A stretch of DNA of 64,000 nucleotides from Burkholderia sp. (GCA_031253835.1 JAIRVP010000079.1:1-64000), one strand, 5' to 3'; positions 16,904-26,110 are shown, counted from the stretch's first letter. The notes: generated from the letters alone by a model not told the origin. A program made the numbers and translations.

Positions 16904-18123
16904 GAGCCTTTCCTCCATTTGACGAAGCGCGCGTACCACGGCTCGGCGACGGCCATCGATTCGCCGGTGATGCCGTTCGCGAGCAACCGGATCTCGTCGA
17001 GAAAGCCATGGCGTTTGGTGCCTTCGATCGGTTCGCCGAGGTTCTCGGCAACCGCGAGCGTCTGCGGCTCGTGCGGCAGCTCGCGCAGCCTCACGCCGCC
17101 GAATGCGTCCTCGAAGTCGGTCTGCGCGACGCGTCCCTTGACCGGCTCGAGCGGGTTGTTCAGCATCATCGACAGCAGCCGCTCGCCGGGCAGCTCCCTC
17201 ACGAAGCGCGCAAGCCGGGCGGCTTCGTACGCGGCGTGCACCGAGCGATCGGCGACGACGTAGACGAGATCGGACGCCGCCAGGGCGTCCTCGAAAAGTT
17301 GGCCGGCGCGGTTGCCCACGTCGAACAGCACGTAATGGAAGCGGTCCTTCAGCATGTCGACGAGCAGCGCGACCGCATCGTCGCGCAGCGGCGCGTCTTC
17401 GCCGTACGCGAGTTCGGCCGAAAGCACGTGCAGGCGGTCGCCCTTCGTGACGAACATGCGTTCGAACAACGCGTCGTCGGGACGCTGTTCCATGTTCAGC
17501 AATTCGATCAGCCCGTTGTTGCTCGACAGCCCGAACATCGAATTCGCGCCGCCGCCATGCAGATTGAGGTCGATGTACGCCACGCGGCGGCGCTTCTCAC
17601 CCGCCAGGCAGCGCGCCAGACTCACCGCGATCGTGGTCGTGCCGACGCCGCCGCGCGCGCCGACGAAGCTGACGATCTTGCCGGTGCGCACCTGCACGAC
17701 CGATTCCGTCGCCGTCAGCGCGCGCCGGATCAACTCGACGGTCAGCGGCTTCACGATGTAGTCCTGCACGCCGATGCCCAGCAGGTTGCGGAACAGCCCG
17801 ACATCGTTCTGCGTGCCGATCGCGATGACCCGCACCGACGGATCGCACACCTCCGCGAGCCGCATCAGGTCCGACACCGGCAGCACCGAATCCGACACGT
17901 CGACGATCAGCTGGCGCGGCGAGCGCTCGTGCTGCTGAAGCAGCCGGATCGCATCGTCGCAGCGACCGGGCTGCACATGGGTGCGCGTGATCGACAGATC
18001 CTGCGCGACGCGCCGGATCACGTCTTCGCTGCCGGCATCGGACACGACCGCGACGAGATCCGCCGCTCCGGCAGTGGCGGCGTGCTGGGCGTTCCGGCGG
18101 TCGAGAACGTTCATGGGCGGCAT
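16900..18123 (-). CDS. cpaE: TadZ/CpaE pilus-localising ATPase-like protein
   Basis: A 407-residue protein with an N-terminal receiver-like domain (about residues 20-135, LIVDVSDSVLPVSDLM and GVQDYIVKPLT) and a MinD/ParA-like domain beginning IVSFVGARGGVGTTTIAVSLA. The usual P-loop Lys is replaced by Thr, as in other TadZ proteins, so ATP use may be altered. It sets the polar or focal site of the Tad machine. The ATG at 18123 or the one at 18114 could be used; neither has a strong ribosome site. Confidence 0.88.
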   Translation of the reverse strand: MPPMNVLDRRNAQHAATAGAADLVAVVSDAGSEDVIRRVAQDLSITRTHVQPGRCDDAIRLLQQHERSPRQLIVDVSDSVLPVSDLMRLAEVCDPSVRVIAIGTQNDVGLFRNLLGIGVQDYIVKPLTVELIRRALTATESVVQVRTGKIVSFVGARGGVGTTTIAVSLARCLAGEKRRRVAYIDLNLHGGGANSMFGLSSNNGLIELLNMEQRPDDALFERMFVTKGDRLHVLSAELAYGEDAPLRDDAVALLVDMLKDRFHYVLFDVGNRAGQLFEDALAASDLVYVVADRSVHAAYEAARLARFVRELPGERLLSMMLNNPLEPVKGRVAQTDFEDAFGGVRLRELPHEPQTLAVAENLGEPIEGTKRHGFLDEIRLLANGITGESMAVAEPWYARFVKWRKGS

Positions 18124-18144
18124 CTTGATCGCATCGGAAGTGGG

Positions 18145-18528
18145 TCAATGGCCGGGCGAGCCGGTCGTCGTCAACGTCTTGCCCGGCGCGGGCTGCTTCA
18201 CGCGATCCTCGACATAGCGGCGCACCGCGTCGGCCGCGACTTGCGCATCGGCGCCGCCGTACGGCACGGGCGCGACGAGATCTTCCGGCCGCGCGAGCAT
18301 CGTCGCGAGATTCGTGTACGTCGCGCAGCCGAACGGCACGCCGGGCCGCCCGAACCCCGCATCGACGAGATGCGACGGCTGCATCAGCTTCGCGCAGTCG
18401 GGCGGCACCGCGTGCACGCCGTCGAAGCCGATCGCGCGCGCATCGGGCAGGTTGATCGGCGGCGGCGCCGACAGGCAGCCTGCCAGCGCCGGCGGCAGCA
18501 GGACGGAGACGAGGGTTCGAACTCGCAT
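18145..18528 (-). CDS. Small CpaD-like Tad lipoprotein
   Basis: A 127-residue lipoprotein: leader MRVRTLVSVLLPPALAGC with Cys18 as lipid site, then a domain containing DCAKLMQPSHL and PFGCATYTNLATMLARPEDL. The GCATxxNLAxMxAxPxDL pattern is typical of CpaD/RcpB-type pilus lipoproteins, which assist the secretin. It is shorter than Caulobacter CpaD (over 200 residues). GGAGGA lies six bases before the ATG. It sits between cpaC and cpaE, the usual place for cpaD. Confidence 0.75.
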   Translation of the reverse strand: MRVRTLVSVLLPPALAGCLSAPPPINLPDARAIGFDGVHAVPPDCAKLMQPSHLVDAGFGRPGVPFGCATYTNLATMLARPEDLVAPVPYGGADAQVAADAVRRYVEDRVKQPAPGKTLTTTGSPGH

Positions 18529-18542
18529 GCGTGCTCCTCCGG

Positions 18543-19925
18543 TCAGTACACGAAGCCGGCGGCGCCGACGAGACGCGGCGTGTCGCCCGACAACAGGTCG
18601 ATCCCGAGATTGCGCTGGATCGCGAACTCGAGATCGCTGCTCGGCCGCGCGACGGTGTCGAGCGCCTGCTCGAGCTGCCCGGGGCCGGTCGGCTGCACGA
18701 TGTACGGCGTCACGATCACGACGACCTCGGTCTTGTTGTCCTGGAAGTTCTTCGACGAAAACAGCCGGCCGATGATCGGCAGCCGGCCGAGCCCCGGGAT
18801 CTGCGACACGGTATCGGCCGTCTGGCTCTGCAGCAGCCCGCCGATCGCGAAGCTCTGCCCGCTCGACAGCTCGACCGTCGTCTCGACGCGCCGCACGGAG
18901 AGCCCCGGCACCGTGACGCCGCCGGTCGTCACGCTGTTGCTCGAATCGACCTCGCTCACCTCCGGCCGCACCTTCAGGCTGATCCGGTTGTCGGCGAGCA
19001 CGGTCGGCGTGAAGTCGAGCGACACGCCGAACGGCTTGAACTCGACCGTGATCGCGCCGGTCGTGGTGCCGGCCTGCGCGACCGGAATCGGAATCTCGCC
19101 GCCGGCGAGGAAGCTCGCGGTCTGCCCGGACATCGCGGTGAGATTCGGCTCCGCGAGCATCGTGATCAGGCCCTCCTGATCGAGCGCGTCGAGCACGACG
19201 TCGATCGACCAGCGCCCCGTGTGGAAACCGCCAAGCACCGAATACGCGCCGGTCGGCGACAGGTTGAACAGCTTGGTCGTCGGATCGAACAGCGTGCGCC
19301 CGTTGAACAGCCCGCCGATGAAGTTGCCGGCCGCGCCGAGCGAACTCCAGTTGATGCCGAGCTGCTGCGTGACGTTGCGGCTCACTTCCGTCACGCGCAC
19401 GCGCAGGTTCACCTGGATCGGGCGCGACAGCGTGAGCCGGTTGACGATCTTTTCCTTGTCGTTCAGATAGGGCGTGAGCGACTGCATCACGGCGTCCGCG
19501 TCCGCCGCGCTCGGCACCTTGCCCGACACCATCAGCGAACCCGGCGCGCCGGACACCGACAGCTTCAATTGCGGAAAGCGGCTGTCGAGCACCGCCTGCA
19601 GCGACGCGGTGTCGACCTGCACGATCACCGTCCGGCGCAGGATCGGCCGATGGTTCGCGCCGAGCGCGATCAGCGTGGTGGTGCCCGCCTTCTTGCCGAA
19701 CACGAACACGGTGCGCGGCGACGGCACCTGGATGTCCGCGATGCCCGGATCCGCGACGAACATCGCGGTCGCGGGTTCGGACAGCGACAGCAGCTCGCCC
19801 TTGCCGGTCGCGATCGACAACGCCGCGCCGCCGTCCGCCGCCTGCGCGCGCTGCGCGAGCGCGACGCCCGGCGCGACGATGCAGGCCAGGCACCCGAAAG
19901 CAATCCAACGAACGATGCGCACCAT
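18543..19925 (-). CDS. cpaC: CpaC/RcpA outer-membrane secretin of the Tad system
   Basis: A 460-residue protein with a signal peptide ending GVALAQ, an N-terminal pilus/secretin domain (about 35-105, with FVADPGIADIQV), a BON-like part (SVSGAPGSLMVSGKVPS) and the secretin core from about residue 200 (VNLRVRVTEVSRNV, VPGLSVRRVETTVELSSGQSFAIGGLL, TEVVVIVTPYIVQP). It forms the outer-membrane pore for the Flp fibre. Start chosen at MVRIVRW (19925), directly before the signal peptide; upstream in-frame codons overlap cpaB. Confidence 0.92.
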   Translation of the reverse strand: MVRIVRWIAFGCLACIVAPGVALAQRAQAADGGAALSIATGKGELLSLSEPATAMFVADPGIADIQVPSPRTVFVFGKKAGTTTLIALGANHRPILRRTVIVQVDTASLQAVLDSRFPQLKLSVSGAPGSLMVSGKVPSAADADAVMQSLTPYLNDKEKIVNRLTLSRPIQVNLRVRVTEVSRNVTQQLGINWSSLGAAGNFIGGLFNGRTLFDPTTKLFNLSPTGAYSVLGGFHTGRWSIDVVLDALDQEGLITMLAEPNLTAMSGQTASFLAGGEIPIPVAQAGTTTGAITVEFKPFGVSLDFTPTVLADNRISLKVRPEVSEVDSSNSVTTGGVTVPGLSVRRVETTVELSSGQSFAIGGLLQSQTADTVSQIPGLGRLPIIGRLFSSKNFQDNKTEVVVIVTPYIVQPTGPGQLEQALDTVARPSSDLEFAIQRNLGIDLLSGDTPRLVGAAGFVY

Positions 19926-19980
19926 GCGTGTTCCCGTCAAATGCCGGCCGCCGGGCGGCCGGCCCCGAATCGTCACCGCG

Positions 19981-21003
19981 TCACTGCGGCACCGCCATCC
20001 GTGGCGCCTGCGCCGTCGCGTCCACGCCGGCATTGCCGCCCGCAGGCGCAGCCGGCGCAACCGGCGTGCCCGGCCAACCCGATGGCAGCGGCGGCACGCC
20101 CGGCGTGCCGGTGCCGCCGCCGCGCGACCCATCGTCCACCGACGAGCCGCGGTAGATCACGACCGTATTGCCCTGCGACGCCGGCCGCGTGCCGGCGTCC
20201 GTTCTCGCGGACGGCGCCCGCGCCGCGCCGCGGGCCGCGCGCGACACGTCGCCGGCCCATACCGGCGGGGTATCGGGTCCCGCTTCGTCACCGCCCGCCG
20301 CCTGACGGCGATCGCTCGTCGCGAAGCTGCGCAGCGCCAGCGACAGCGAGCCGAGGCGCGTCGCGACCAGCACGACCTGTGCAGTGCGCGGCGCGACCTC
20401 GAGGGTGACCGTGCGTGCGCGGGCCGGCACGTCCGGCGCACTCGCCGGCGTCTTCGCGCGCTGGAATTCCGAGCCGACCGCGAGCACGCGCGCGCGCCGC
20501 ACGACCGTCTCCGCCTCGAACGTGCCGGGCGTCGTCGCCGACCCGCCGATCTCCTGCGTGAGCACCACGTCGACGAAGTCGCCTGGCTGGATCAGCCCCG
20601 CGTTCCCCGACACGTCGTCGACCGGCACCGAGATCGCACGCATGCCGGGCTGCAGCGCGGCCGCGAGAAAATCCGGCGCGCCGGCCGGGATCACGTTCTC
20701 CGCGCGGATCGGCGCACCGGCGTCGACCCGATTGCGCAGCAGCGCGCCTTTCAGGTTCGCGCCCGGCTGCGACTCGACGAACGCGCCGGCCGGCACCTGC
20801 GTGCGCGGCATGCGCTTCCACGCGAGATCGTTGTCGCGCAGCAGCAGCCCTTCGGGCAGGTCCGCCGCCGCGACGCGCACGCGGACCTCGGCCGCTTCGC
20901 CGGGCGCCGACGGCGTCGACGCGGCGACAAACAGCTGGCGCAGGATGAACGCGCCGATCGCGGCAGCGATGATCAGGACGGCCATTCTCAGGGGTTTGGG
21001 CAT
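19981..21003 (-). CDS. cpaB: CpaB/RcpC pilus assembly protein
   Basis: A 340-residue periplasmic protein with one N-terminal membrane helix and a SAF-like domain (VAAADLPEGLLLRDNDLAWKRMP), followed by GMRAISVPVDDVSGNAGLIQPGDFVDVVLT, the RcpC/CpaB signature. The C-terminal 100 residues are Gly/Pro/Ser-rich with no fold apparent. RcpC affects the secretin and pilin state in Aggregatibacter (known from the family). Confidence 0.88.
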   Translation of the reverse strand: MPKPLRMAVLIIAAAIGAFILRQLFVAASTPSAPGEAAEVRVRVAAADLPEGLLLRDNDLAWKRMPRTQVPAGAFVESQPGANLKGALLRNRVDAGAPIRAENVIPAGAPDFLAAALQPGMRAISVPVDDVSGNAGLIQPGDFVDVVLTQEIGGSATTPGTFEAETVVRRARVLAVGSEFQRAKTPASAPDVPARARTVTLEVAPRTAQVVLVATRLGSLSLALRSFATSDRRQAAGGDEAGPDTPPVWAGDVSRAARGAARAPSARTDAGTRPASQGNTVVIYRGSSVDDGSRGGGTGTPGVPPLPSGWPGTPVAPAAPAGGNAGVDATAQAPRMAVPQ

Positions 21004-21024
21004 GGCGGCGTGCGTCCCCCGGGC

Positions 21025-21504
21025 CTAGGCAAGCGAAACCGCGTGAGGAAACGGCGCCCAGACGGCCAGCGTGCCGCCGAGCGCGAGCGCGACGCCGTAC
21101 GGCACGCCGCGCGTCGCGACCGTACGCGCCGGCGCGGTGCGACGCCGCCATGCCACGGCCGCGAGCGCGGCGACGCCGCACGCGGTGCCGCTCGCACCGA
21201 CGATCGTCAACACCGGGAACGCGAGCGCCGGGCCCGCCCACAGGAACACCGCCGCCGCCAGCTTCACGTCGCCGCCGCCGATCCAGCCCGCGTGACGCAG
21301 GCCGGCGAACACCAGCAGCATCGCCGCGGCGGTCGCCACGTGACCGGCGAGTTGCGCGAGCCCTTCGCGCGCGAGTGCCGCCGCGACGAAATACAGCATC
21401 GCGAACGCCAGCACCGCACGATTGGACAGGCGCCGCGCGCGCACATCCTGCATCGCGAGCGACACCAGCACGAGCGTCGCCGCCGACTGTACGAGATAGA
21501 GCAT
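21025..21504 (-). CDS. cpaA: Prepilin peptidase CpaA/TadV
   Basis: A 159-residue membrane aspartic peptidase (A24 family). The two catalytic Asp motifs are visible: MQDVRARRLSNRAV (about residue 20) and GGGDVKLAAAVF (about residue 77). It is short because, as in other TadV proteins, it lacks the methylase domain of PilD. It cleaves the Flp prepilin and the TadE/TadG pseudopilins. It is the second gene of the operon, 88 bases after flp. Confidence 0.92.
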   Translation of the reverse strand: MLYLVQSAATLVLVSLAMQDVRARRLSNRAVLAFAMLYFVAAALAREGLAQLAGHVATAAAMLLVFAGLRHAGWIGGGDVKLAAAVFLWAGPALAFPVLTIVGASGTACGVAALAAVAWRRRTAPARTVATRGVPYGVALALGGTLAVWAPFPHAVSLA

Positions 21505-21592
21505 CGGAGAGCCGTCCGTCGGCGCGCCCCGGCTGGATACGTCGTACCGCTGCGGATCCGTGTGTTCGTCGGCGGCGCGCGGGTTCAGGAGA

Positions 21593-21775
21593 TCAGATCA
21601 ACGCGGTGACCTTGTTGATCAGCGCGGTGAACACGGACGGCAGGCCGCCGGACGTGCTGCTGAGAATCACCCCGACCGCCGCGAGTGCGACCACGACGAT
21701 GCCGGCCAGAACGGCGTACTCGAGCGAGCTGACACCACGTTCATCGCGCAGCAAGGTCTTGACGTATTGCAGCAT
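21593..21775 (-). CDS. flp: Flp-type major pilin
   Basis: A 60-residue Flp prepilin: a short basic leader, then the cut site RG/VSSLEYAVLAG with the conserved Glu-Tyr at positions 5 and 6 of the mature pilin and a long hydrophobic helix. The mature pilin is only about 45 residues. The ATG at 21775 has GGAGG seven bases upstream. It heads the tad operon, behind a sigma-70-like promoter at 22021-22049. Confidence 0.93.
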   Translation of the reverse strand: MLQYVKTLLRDERGVSSLEYAVLAGIVVVALAAVGVILSSTSGGLPSVFTALINKVTALI

Positions 21776-22430
21776 GACAACCTCCGTGTGACGGGGTCGG
21801 TGATCGACCGTTGAATGTAAAGACGCGGCGTTGCTTCGGCGGCGCACGACGTTCGCCCATTCACGACTCATGCGGCAGCCCTCGCAGCGGGCCGTGCGCA
21901 TTCCCCAGAATCCATTCGATCACTGCAATGCGCGGTGGGCGGCAATGGCACCTGCCGCTGCGTTCGCGCGTCGGTTGCGGAGCCGCATTGGCACGATGCG
22001 GATCACGCTAATTCGTCTAGGGTATAGACAATTTTTTGGGCGATTTCAAATAATTTAGCGTCGGATTGCATTTATGGGCGAAACCCTTCACCGATGAAAT
22101 ACCCGCATGTAATCCACCCCTTTTTAAGCGTGATGCAGGAGGCCTGTGGCGGCGTGCAGAAAGAATGTTAATACCGGCATGCATCGTCGCTTCCGCCATG
22201 CATTTCGATGATTTTTATTCAGTTTTTCGATATGCAGCGAATTTTCCTTTCCGAATTTGAAACGGACACTCGCGCGTGTCGCCATTTCCAATCGGCGACA
22301 TGCGTGATTTGCCAACCCGAAACGCGGCGATAAGCATAGTTCAAATCGTTGCTTGTCCCGCTCGGAAAGCGTCCTCCAGAATGGTTCGGCACCCTCCGGC
22401 CCGACTTCCACTCTCGCCATTCGACGCTCC
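21776..22430. other. Intergenic control region between flp and the sulfonate operon (655 bases)
   Basis: This divergent region is visibly richer in A+T (about 22010-22260) than its surroundings. It holds the flp promoter and presumably the promoter of the gene at 22431. I see no convincing -35/-10 pair for the latter and no credible small gene; a 64-codon frame at 22066-22260 has no ribosome site or recognisable sequence. Confidence 0.6.
22021..22049 (-). promoter_or_regulatory. Predicted promoter of the flp-tad operon
   Basis: On the minus strand TTGAAA (22049-22044), exactly 17 bases, then TATACC (22026-22021). The start point would be near 22014, giving a leader of about 240 bases before flp. 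It lies in an A/T-rich stretch unlike the flanking coding DNA. Confidence 0.55.
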
Positions 22431-23513
22431 ATGATCGACCGATTCCCGTCTCCGTTGCGCCTGCTGCGATCGCTGCTGATCGCGTCCGCCATTGCGTTGC
22501 CGGCTGCCGCCGCGCATGCCGACAAGCCCGCCACCATCCGCATCGGCGTCGCCCAGCAAGGCGCCGGCGATCCGCCGACCTTCGGCGGATCGAGCGCGGC
22601 CACCGTGCAGTTGCAGCAACGGGTGGAGAAGGAATTCGCCGCCGACGGCATCAAGGTACAGTGGCTGTTCTTCAAGGGCGCGGGGCCGGCCGTCAACGAG
22701 GCAATCGCCAACAAGGCGCTCGACTTCGCATACCAGGGCGACCTGCCTGCCGTGCTCGCCCGCTCGAACGGGATCAAGACGCGCCTGCTGCTCGCTGCCA
22801 GCGTGCGCTCGGGCGTCAAGATCGCGGTGCCGCCCGACTCGCCGATCCGTTCGATCAAGGACCTGAAAGACCGCCGCGTGTCGATTTTCCGCGGCACCAA
22901 CCTGCAGCTCGTCGCCGACAACGCGCTCGCGAAGAACGGCCTCGGCGAACGCGACCTGCGCGTGATCAACCTCGACTCCGCCAGCTCGCTCGCCGCGCTC
23001 GCGTCGAAAGGCATCGATGCGTCGGTCGGCGACTACCAGCTGTACAGGCTGCGCGACGCGGGGCTCGCGAAGATCATCTACGAATCGCAGAACGACGGCC
23101 CGCAGTTGACGCGGCAGACCCACCTGCTCGTGCTCGACGATTTCGAGCGCGCCCACCCGGACATCGTGCAGCGCGTCGTCACCGCGTACGTGAAAGGCGC
23201 GCAATGGTCGTCCGACGAGGCGAACCGCGATGCGCTGTTCAAGCTGTGGGCGAAAAGCGGCGTGCCGTATGCGTCGTGGCAGGCCGACTACGCGAACCAG
23301 CGCCTGAAGGACCGGCTGTCCCCGCTGATCGATCCGTTCGTCGTCGCGCGCTACAAGTCGGTCGCGCAGGACGCGCTGAACCTGAAGCTGATCCGGCAGC
23401 CGGTCGACGTCGACGGCTGGTTCGAGCCGAAGTATCTCGACAACGCGCTGCGCACGCTGAAGCTCGAACACTACTGGCAGCGCTACGACGCGGCCGGCAA
23501 ACCCCTTTCCTGA
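22431..23513 (+). CDS. ABC transporter substrate-binding protein, aliphatic sulfonate (SsuA) type
   Basis: A 360-residue periplasmic protein: signal peptide ending AAAAHA, then TIRIGVAQQGAGDPPTFGGSSAATVQLQQRVEKEF, ALDFAYQGDLPAVLARSNGIKTRLLL and DLKDRRVSIFRGTNLQLVADNAL, the SsuA/TauA fold. It delivers a sulfonate or sulfate ester to the permeases encoded next. The ATG at 22431 is directly followed by the signal peptide; no strong ribosome site is visible. It is the first gene of a six-gene module. Confidence 0.88.
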   Translation: MIDRFPSPLRLLRSLLIASAIALPAAAAHADKPATIRIGVAQQGAGDPPTFGGSSAATVQLQQRVEKEFAADGIKVQWLFFKGAGPAVNEAIANKALDFAYQGDLPAVLARSNGIKTRLLLAASVRSGVKIAVPPDSPIRSIKDLKDRRVSIFRGTNLQLVADNALAKNGLGERDLRVINLDSASSLAALASKGIDASVGDYQLYRLRDAGLAKIIYESQNDGPQLTRQTHLLVLDDFERAHPDIVQRVVTAYVKGAQWSSDEANRDALFKLWAKSGVPYASWQADYANQRLKDRLSPLIDPFVVARYKSVAQDALNLKLIRQPVDVDGWFEPKYLDNALRTLKLEHYWQRYDAAGKPLS

Positions 23514-23528
23514 CCCGGACCTGCGCCG

Positions 23529-24371
23529 ATGAGCGACACCGCGTTTTCGATTTCGTCGTCCGAGCCGCATGCAATCGCCACGCCGCCACACCGCGCGGCA
23601 GTCGTGAAGCGTCTCGCGTGGCAGCTCGCGCCCTGGGTGCTGCCCGCGCTGCTGTTCGCGCTGTGGGCCGTCGGTAGCGCGCGCGGCTGGATCGCGCCGC
23701 AAATCCTGCCGCCGCCGGAACGCGTGGTCGAATCGCTCGCCGAACTCGCGACGAGCGGCGATCTCGCGCGCCACACGCTGATCAGCCTGCAACGCGTCCT
23801 GGTCGGCTTTGCGGCCGGCACGCTGCTCGGCTTTTCAATCGGCGTCGCGCTCGGCCTGTCGCGCACGCTGGAGGCCTACGTGCTGCCGAGCTTCAACGCG
23901 CTCGTGCAGATTCCGGTACTTGGCTGGCTGCCGTTCCTGCTGCTGCTCGTCGGCGTCGGCGAACCGCTGAAATACCTGCTGATCGCGCATGCGGCACTCG
24001 TCCCCGTCACGCTGAGCACGTTGCAGGGATTCCGCCAGACACCGCCCGCGCTCGACGAAGTCGCACGCGTGTTCGGCTACACGCGCCGGCAACGCATCGT
24101 CCATGTCGTGCTGCCGGCCGCGATCCCGACGCTCGCGACCGGCGTGCGGCTCGCGTTCACGAAATCATGGCTCGCGCTCGTCGTCGTCGAGCTCGTCGCG
24201 TCGTCCGAAGGGCTCGGCTACCTGATCGTGTACGGGCGCCAACTGTTCCAGCTCGATCTCGTGATGGCGGCCGTGGTCGTGGTCGGCGCGGTCGGCCTGC
24301 TGATCAACCGGCTGCTCGACGCGCTCGAGGCACGCCTGCGCCGCGGCGTACCGTCCGCGTTTCGCGGCTGA
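23529..24371 (+). CDS. ABC transporter permease, sulfonate/taurine type (first of two)
   Basis: A 280-residue inner-membrane permease with about six helices. The BPD domain contains the EAA loop (ALDEVARVFGYTRRQRIVHVVLPAAIPTLATGVRLAF). LPPPERVVESLAELATSGDLARHTLISLQRVLVGFAAG is the SsuC/TauC-type entry to the domain. It begins 15 bases after the binding-protein stop. With a second, different permease following, the transporter is probably a heterodimer. Confidence 0.9.
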   Translation: MSDTAFSISSSEPHAIATPPHRAAVVKRLAWQLAPWVLPALLFALWAVGSARGWIAPQILPPPERVVESLAELATSGDLARHTLISLQRVLVGFAAGTLLGFSIGVALGLSRTLEAYVLPSFNALVQIPVLGWLPFLLLLVGVGEPLKYLLIAHAALVPVTLSTLQGFRQTPPALDEVARVFGYTRRQRIVHVVLPAAIPTLATGVRLAFTKSWLALVVVELVASSEGLGYLIVYGRQLFQLDLVMAAVVVVGAVGLLINRLLDALEARLRRGVPSAFRG

Positions 24372-24402
24372 ACCGGCCTGCCCCATCGAAGGAGAATCAC
24401 CC

Positions 24403-25224
24403 GTGCCGCATTCCGCTACCCCGGCACTCGCGCCGGACGATCCGTCGACGCCCGCCCGCCACCGGCGCGCGCCCGACTGGCGCGGCCTCGTGCTGCCGCT
24501 CGTGGCGTTCGCACTCTGGTGGGCGATCGCTTCCGCGCATCTCGTGAAAAGCGGGCTGCTCGTCGGCCCGTCCGACGTGCTGCGCACCGCCTGGGCACAG
24601 GCCGCGAGCGGCGCGCTCGGCCGTGCATTGTCGGCCTCGCTCGCGCGCGAAGCGTGCGGCTTCGCGATCGGCGCGACGGGCGGGCTGCTGCTCGGCGCCG
24701 CGCTCGGGCTGTCGCGTGTCGCCGCACGCATGGTCGGCCCGAGCTTCGACACGTTCAAGCAGGTCTCGCTGTTCGCGTGGATTCCGCTGATTTCCGTCTG
24801 GTTCGGCCTCGGCGACGTCGCGAAAGTCGTGTTCCTGTCGCTCGCCGCGCTGCTGCCCGTCGCCGCGCACACGTGCGACGGCATTCACGCGGTGCCGCGC
24901 GCGTATGTCGACGTCGCCCGCGCGCTGCGCTACTCGCGGCTCCAGCTGATTCGCCACGTGATCCTGCCGGCCGCGCTGCCGTCGATCTTCACCGGGCTGT
25001 ACCTCGGCCTGATCTATTCGTGGCTCGCGACGCTCGGCGCCGAATACCTGCTGGTCGCAGGCAGCGGCATCGGCAACACGCTGATCGACGGCAGCGAGCA
25101 GTTCCGGATGGATCTCGTGCTGTTCGGGATCATCGTCGTCGGTATCACCGGCTGGGCACTGAACGCGATCGCGCGGGCGATCGAGCGCAAGGTGCTGGCC
25201 CGCCGCGGCGACCTGTCGCGCTGA
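24403..25224 (+). CDS. ABC transporter permease, sulfonate/taurine type (second of two)
   Basis: A 273-residue permease homologous to the preceding one: SASLAREACGFAIGATGGLLLGAALGLSR, then an EAA loop VARALRYSRLQLIRHVILPAALPSIFTGLYLGL. GAAGGAG is present upstream of the GTG and ATG region; a GTG at 24403 is used. Ordinary ssu and tau operons have one permease gene; two in tandem suggest a heteromeric channel or two alternative subunits. Confidence 0.88.
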   Translation: MPHSATPALAPDDPSTPARHRRAPDWRGLVLPLVAFALWWAIASAHLVKSGLLVGPSDVLRTAWAQAASGALGRALSASLAREACGFAIGATGGLLLGAALGLSRVAARMVGPSFDTFKQVSLFAWIPLISVWFGLGDVAKVVFLSLAALLPVAAHTCDGIHAVPRAYVDVARALRYSRLQLIRHVILPAALPSIFTGLYLGLIYSWLATLGAEYLLVAGSGIGNTLIDGSEQFRMDLVLFGIIVVGITGWALNAIARAIERKVLARRGDLSR

Positions 25225-25264
25225 TCCTCCGTCCCTTATCCGCCCCAACCTTCATCGCCCCGCC

Positions 25265-26110
25265 ATGACGACGCTCTCCTCCGATTCGCTCGACATCCTC
25301 CACGTGAGCAAGCACTACGCACAACGCGGCGCGACGCTCGCCGTACTCGACGACGTATCGCTGCACGTGCGCGCCGGCGAATTCGTCACGATCGTCGGCG
25401 CAAGCGGCTGCGGCAAGTCGACGCTGCTGCGGCTGGTGGCCGGGCTCGACACCGACTATGCGGGCGAAATCCGCGCCGGCGACGAACGCGTGCGCGACAC
25501 GTCGCTGCAGCGCGGAATCGTGTTCCAGGATCACCGGCTGTTCCCGTGGCTGACCGTCGAGCAGAACATCGCCGCCGCGCTGCGCAACGCGCCGCTCGAT
25601 GGGGCCGCGAAGCGGCGTGCGGTCGCCGATCACGTCGCGCTCGTCGGGCTGAACGGATTCGAGCACGCCTTTCCGAACCAGTTGTCGGGCGGGATGGCGC
25701 AGCGCGTCGCGATCGCGCGCGGCCTCGTGAACCGCCCGCGCGTGCTGCTGCTCGACGAGCCTTTCGGCGCGCTCGACGCGCAGACGCGCGCGCGGATGCA
25801 GAACGAACTGCTGCGCATCTGGGAACAGGAACGCATCACGATGATGCTCGTCACGCACGACGTCGACGAAGCCGTCTATCTCGGCGATCGCGTCGTCACG
25901 ATGGCGCCGCGCCCGGGCCGCATCGAGCGCATCGTCGATGTCGCGCTGCCGCGGCCGCGCCGGCGCGATTCGCCGGAATTCGCGCGGTTGCGCGACACGG
26001 TGCTCGCCGATTTCGAAGAAAACGAACCGCCGCGCGACGGCGGCACGGGCGGCACGCGCATCGGCGCGCCGCGCCCGCACCGGATCGGCGAATGGCGGCT
26101 CGCGTGGTAG
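25265..26110 (+). CDS. ABC transporter ATP-binding protein, sulfonate/taurine (SsuB/TauB) type
   Basis: A 281-residue ATPase: Walker A GASGCGKST (about residue 46), Q-loop VFQDHRLFPW, signature LSGGMAQRVAIARGL, Walker B RVLLLDEPFGALD and switch His in LVTHDVDEAVYL. The FPWLTVEQNIAAAL block is typical of SsuB/TauB. The C-terminal 25 residues are Arg/Gly/Pro-rich and unusual. It energises the two permeases encoded just upstream. Confidence 0.92.
   Translation: MTTLSSDSLDILHVSKHYAQRGATLAVLDDVSLHVRAGEFVTIVGASGCGKSTLLRLVAGLDTDYAGEIRAGDERVRDTSLQRGIVFQDHRLFPWLTVEQNIAAALRNAPLDGAAKRRAVADHVALVGLNGFEHAFPNQLSGGMAQRVAIARGLVNRPRVLLLDEPFGALDAQTRARMQNELLRIWEQERITMMLVTHDVDEAVYLGDRVVTMAPRPGRIERIVDVALPRPRRRDSPEFARLRDTVLADFEENEPPRDGGTGGTRIGAPRPHRIGEWRLAW

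Noticed and set aside
22066..22260. 64-codon small gene in the flp upstream region
   Set aside because: No ribosome site and no recognisable sequence; it lies in an AT-rich control region where chance frames are common.
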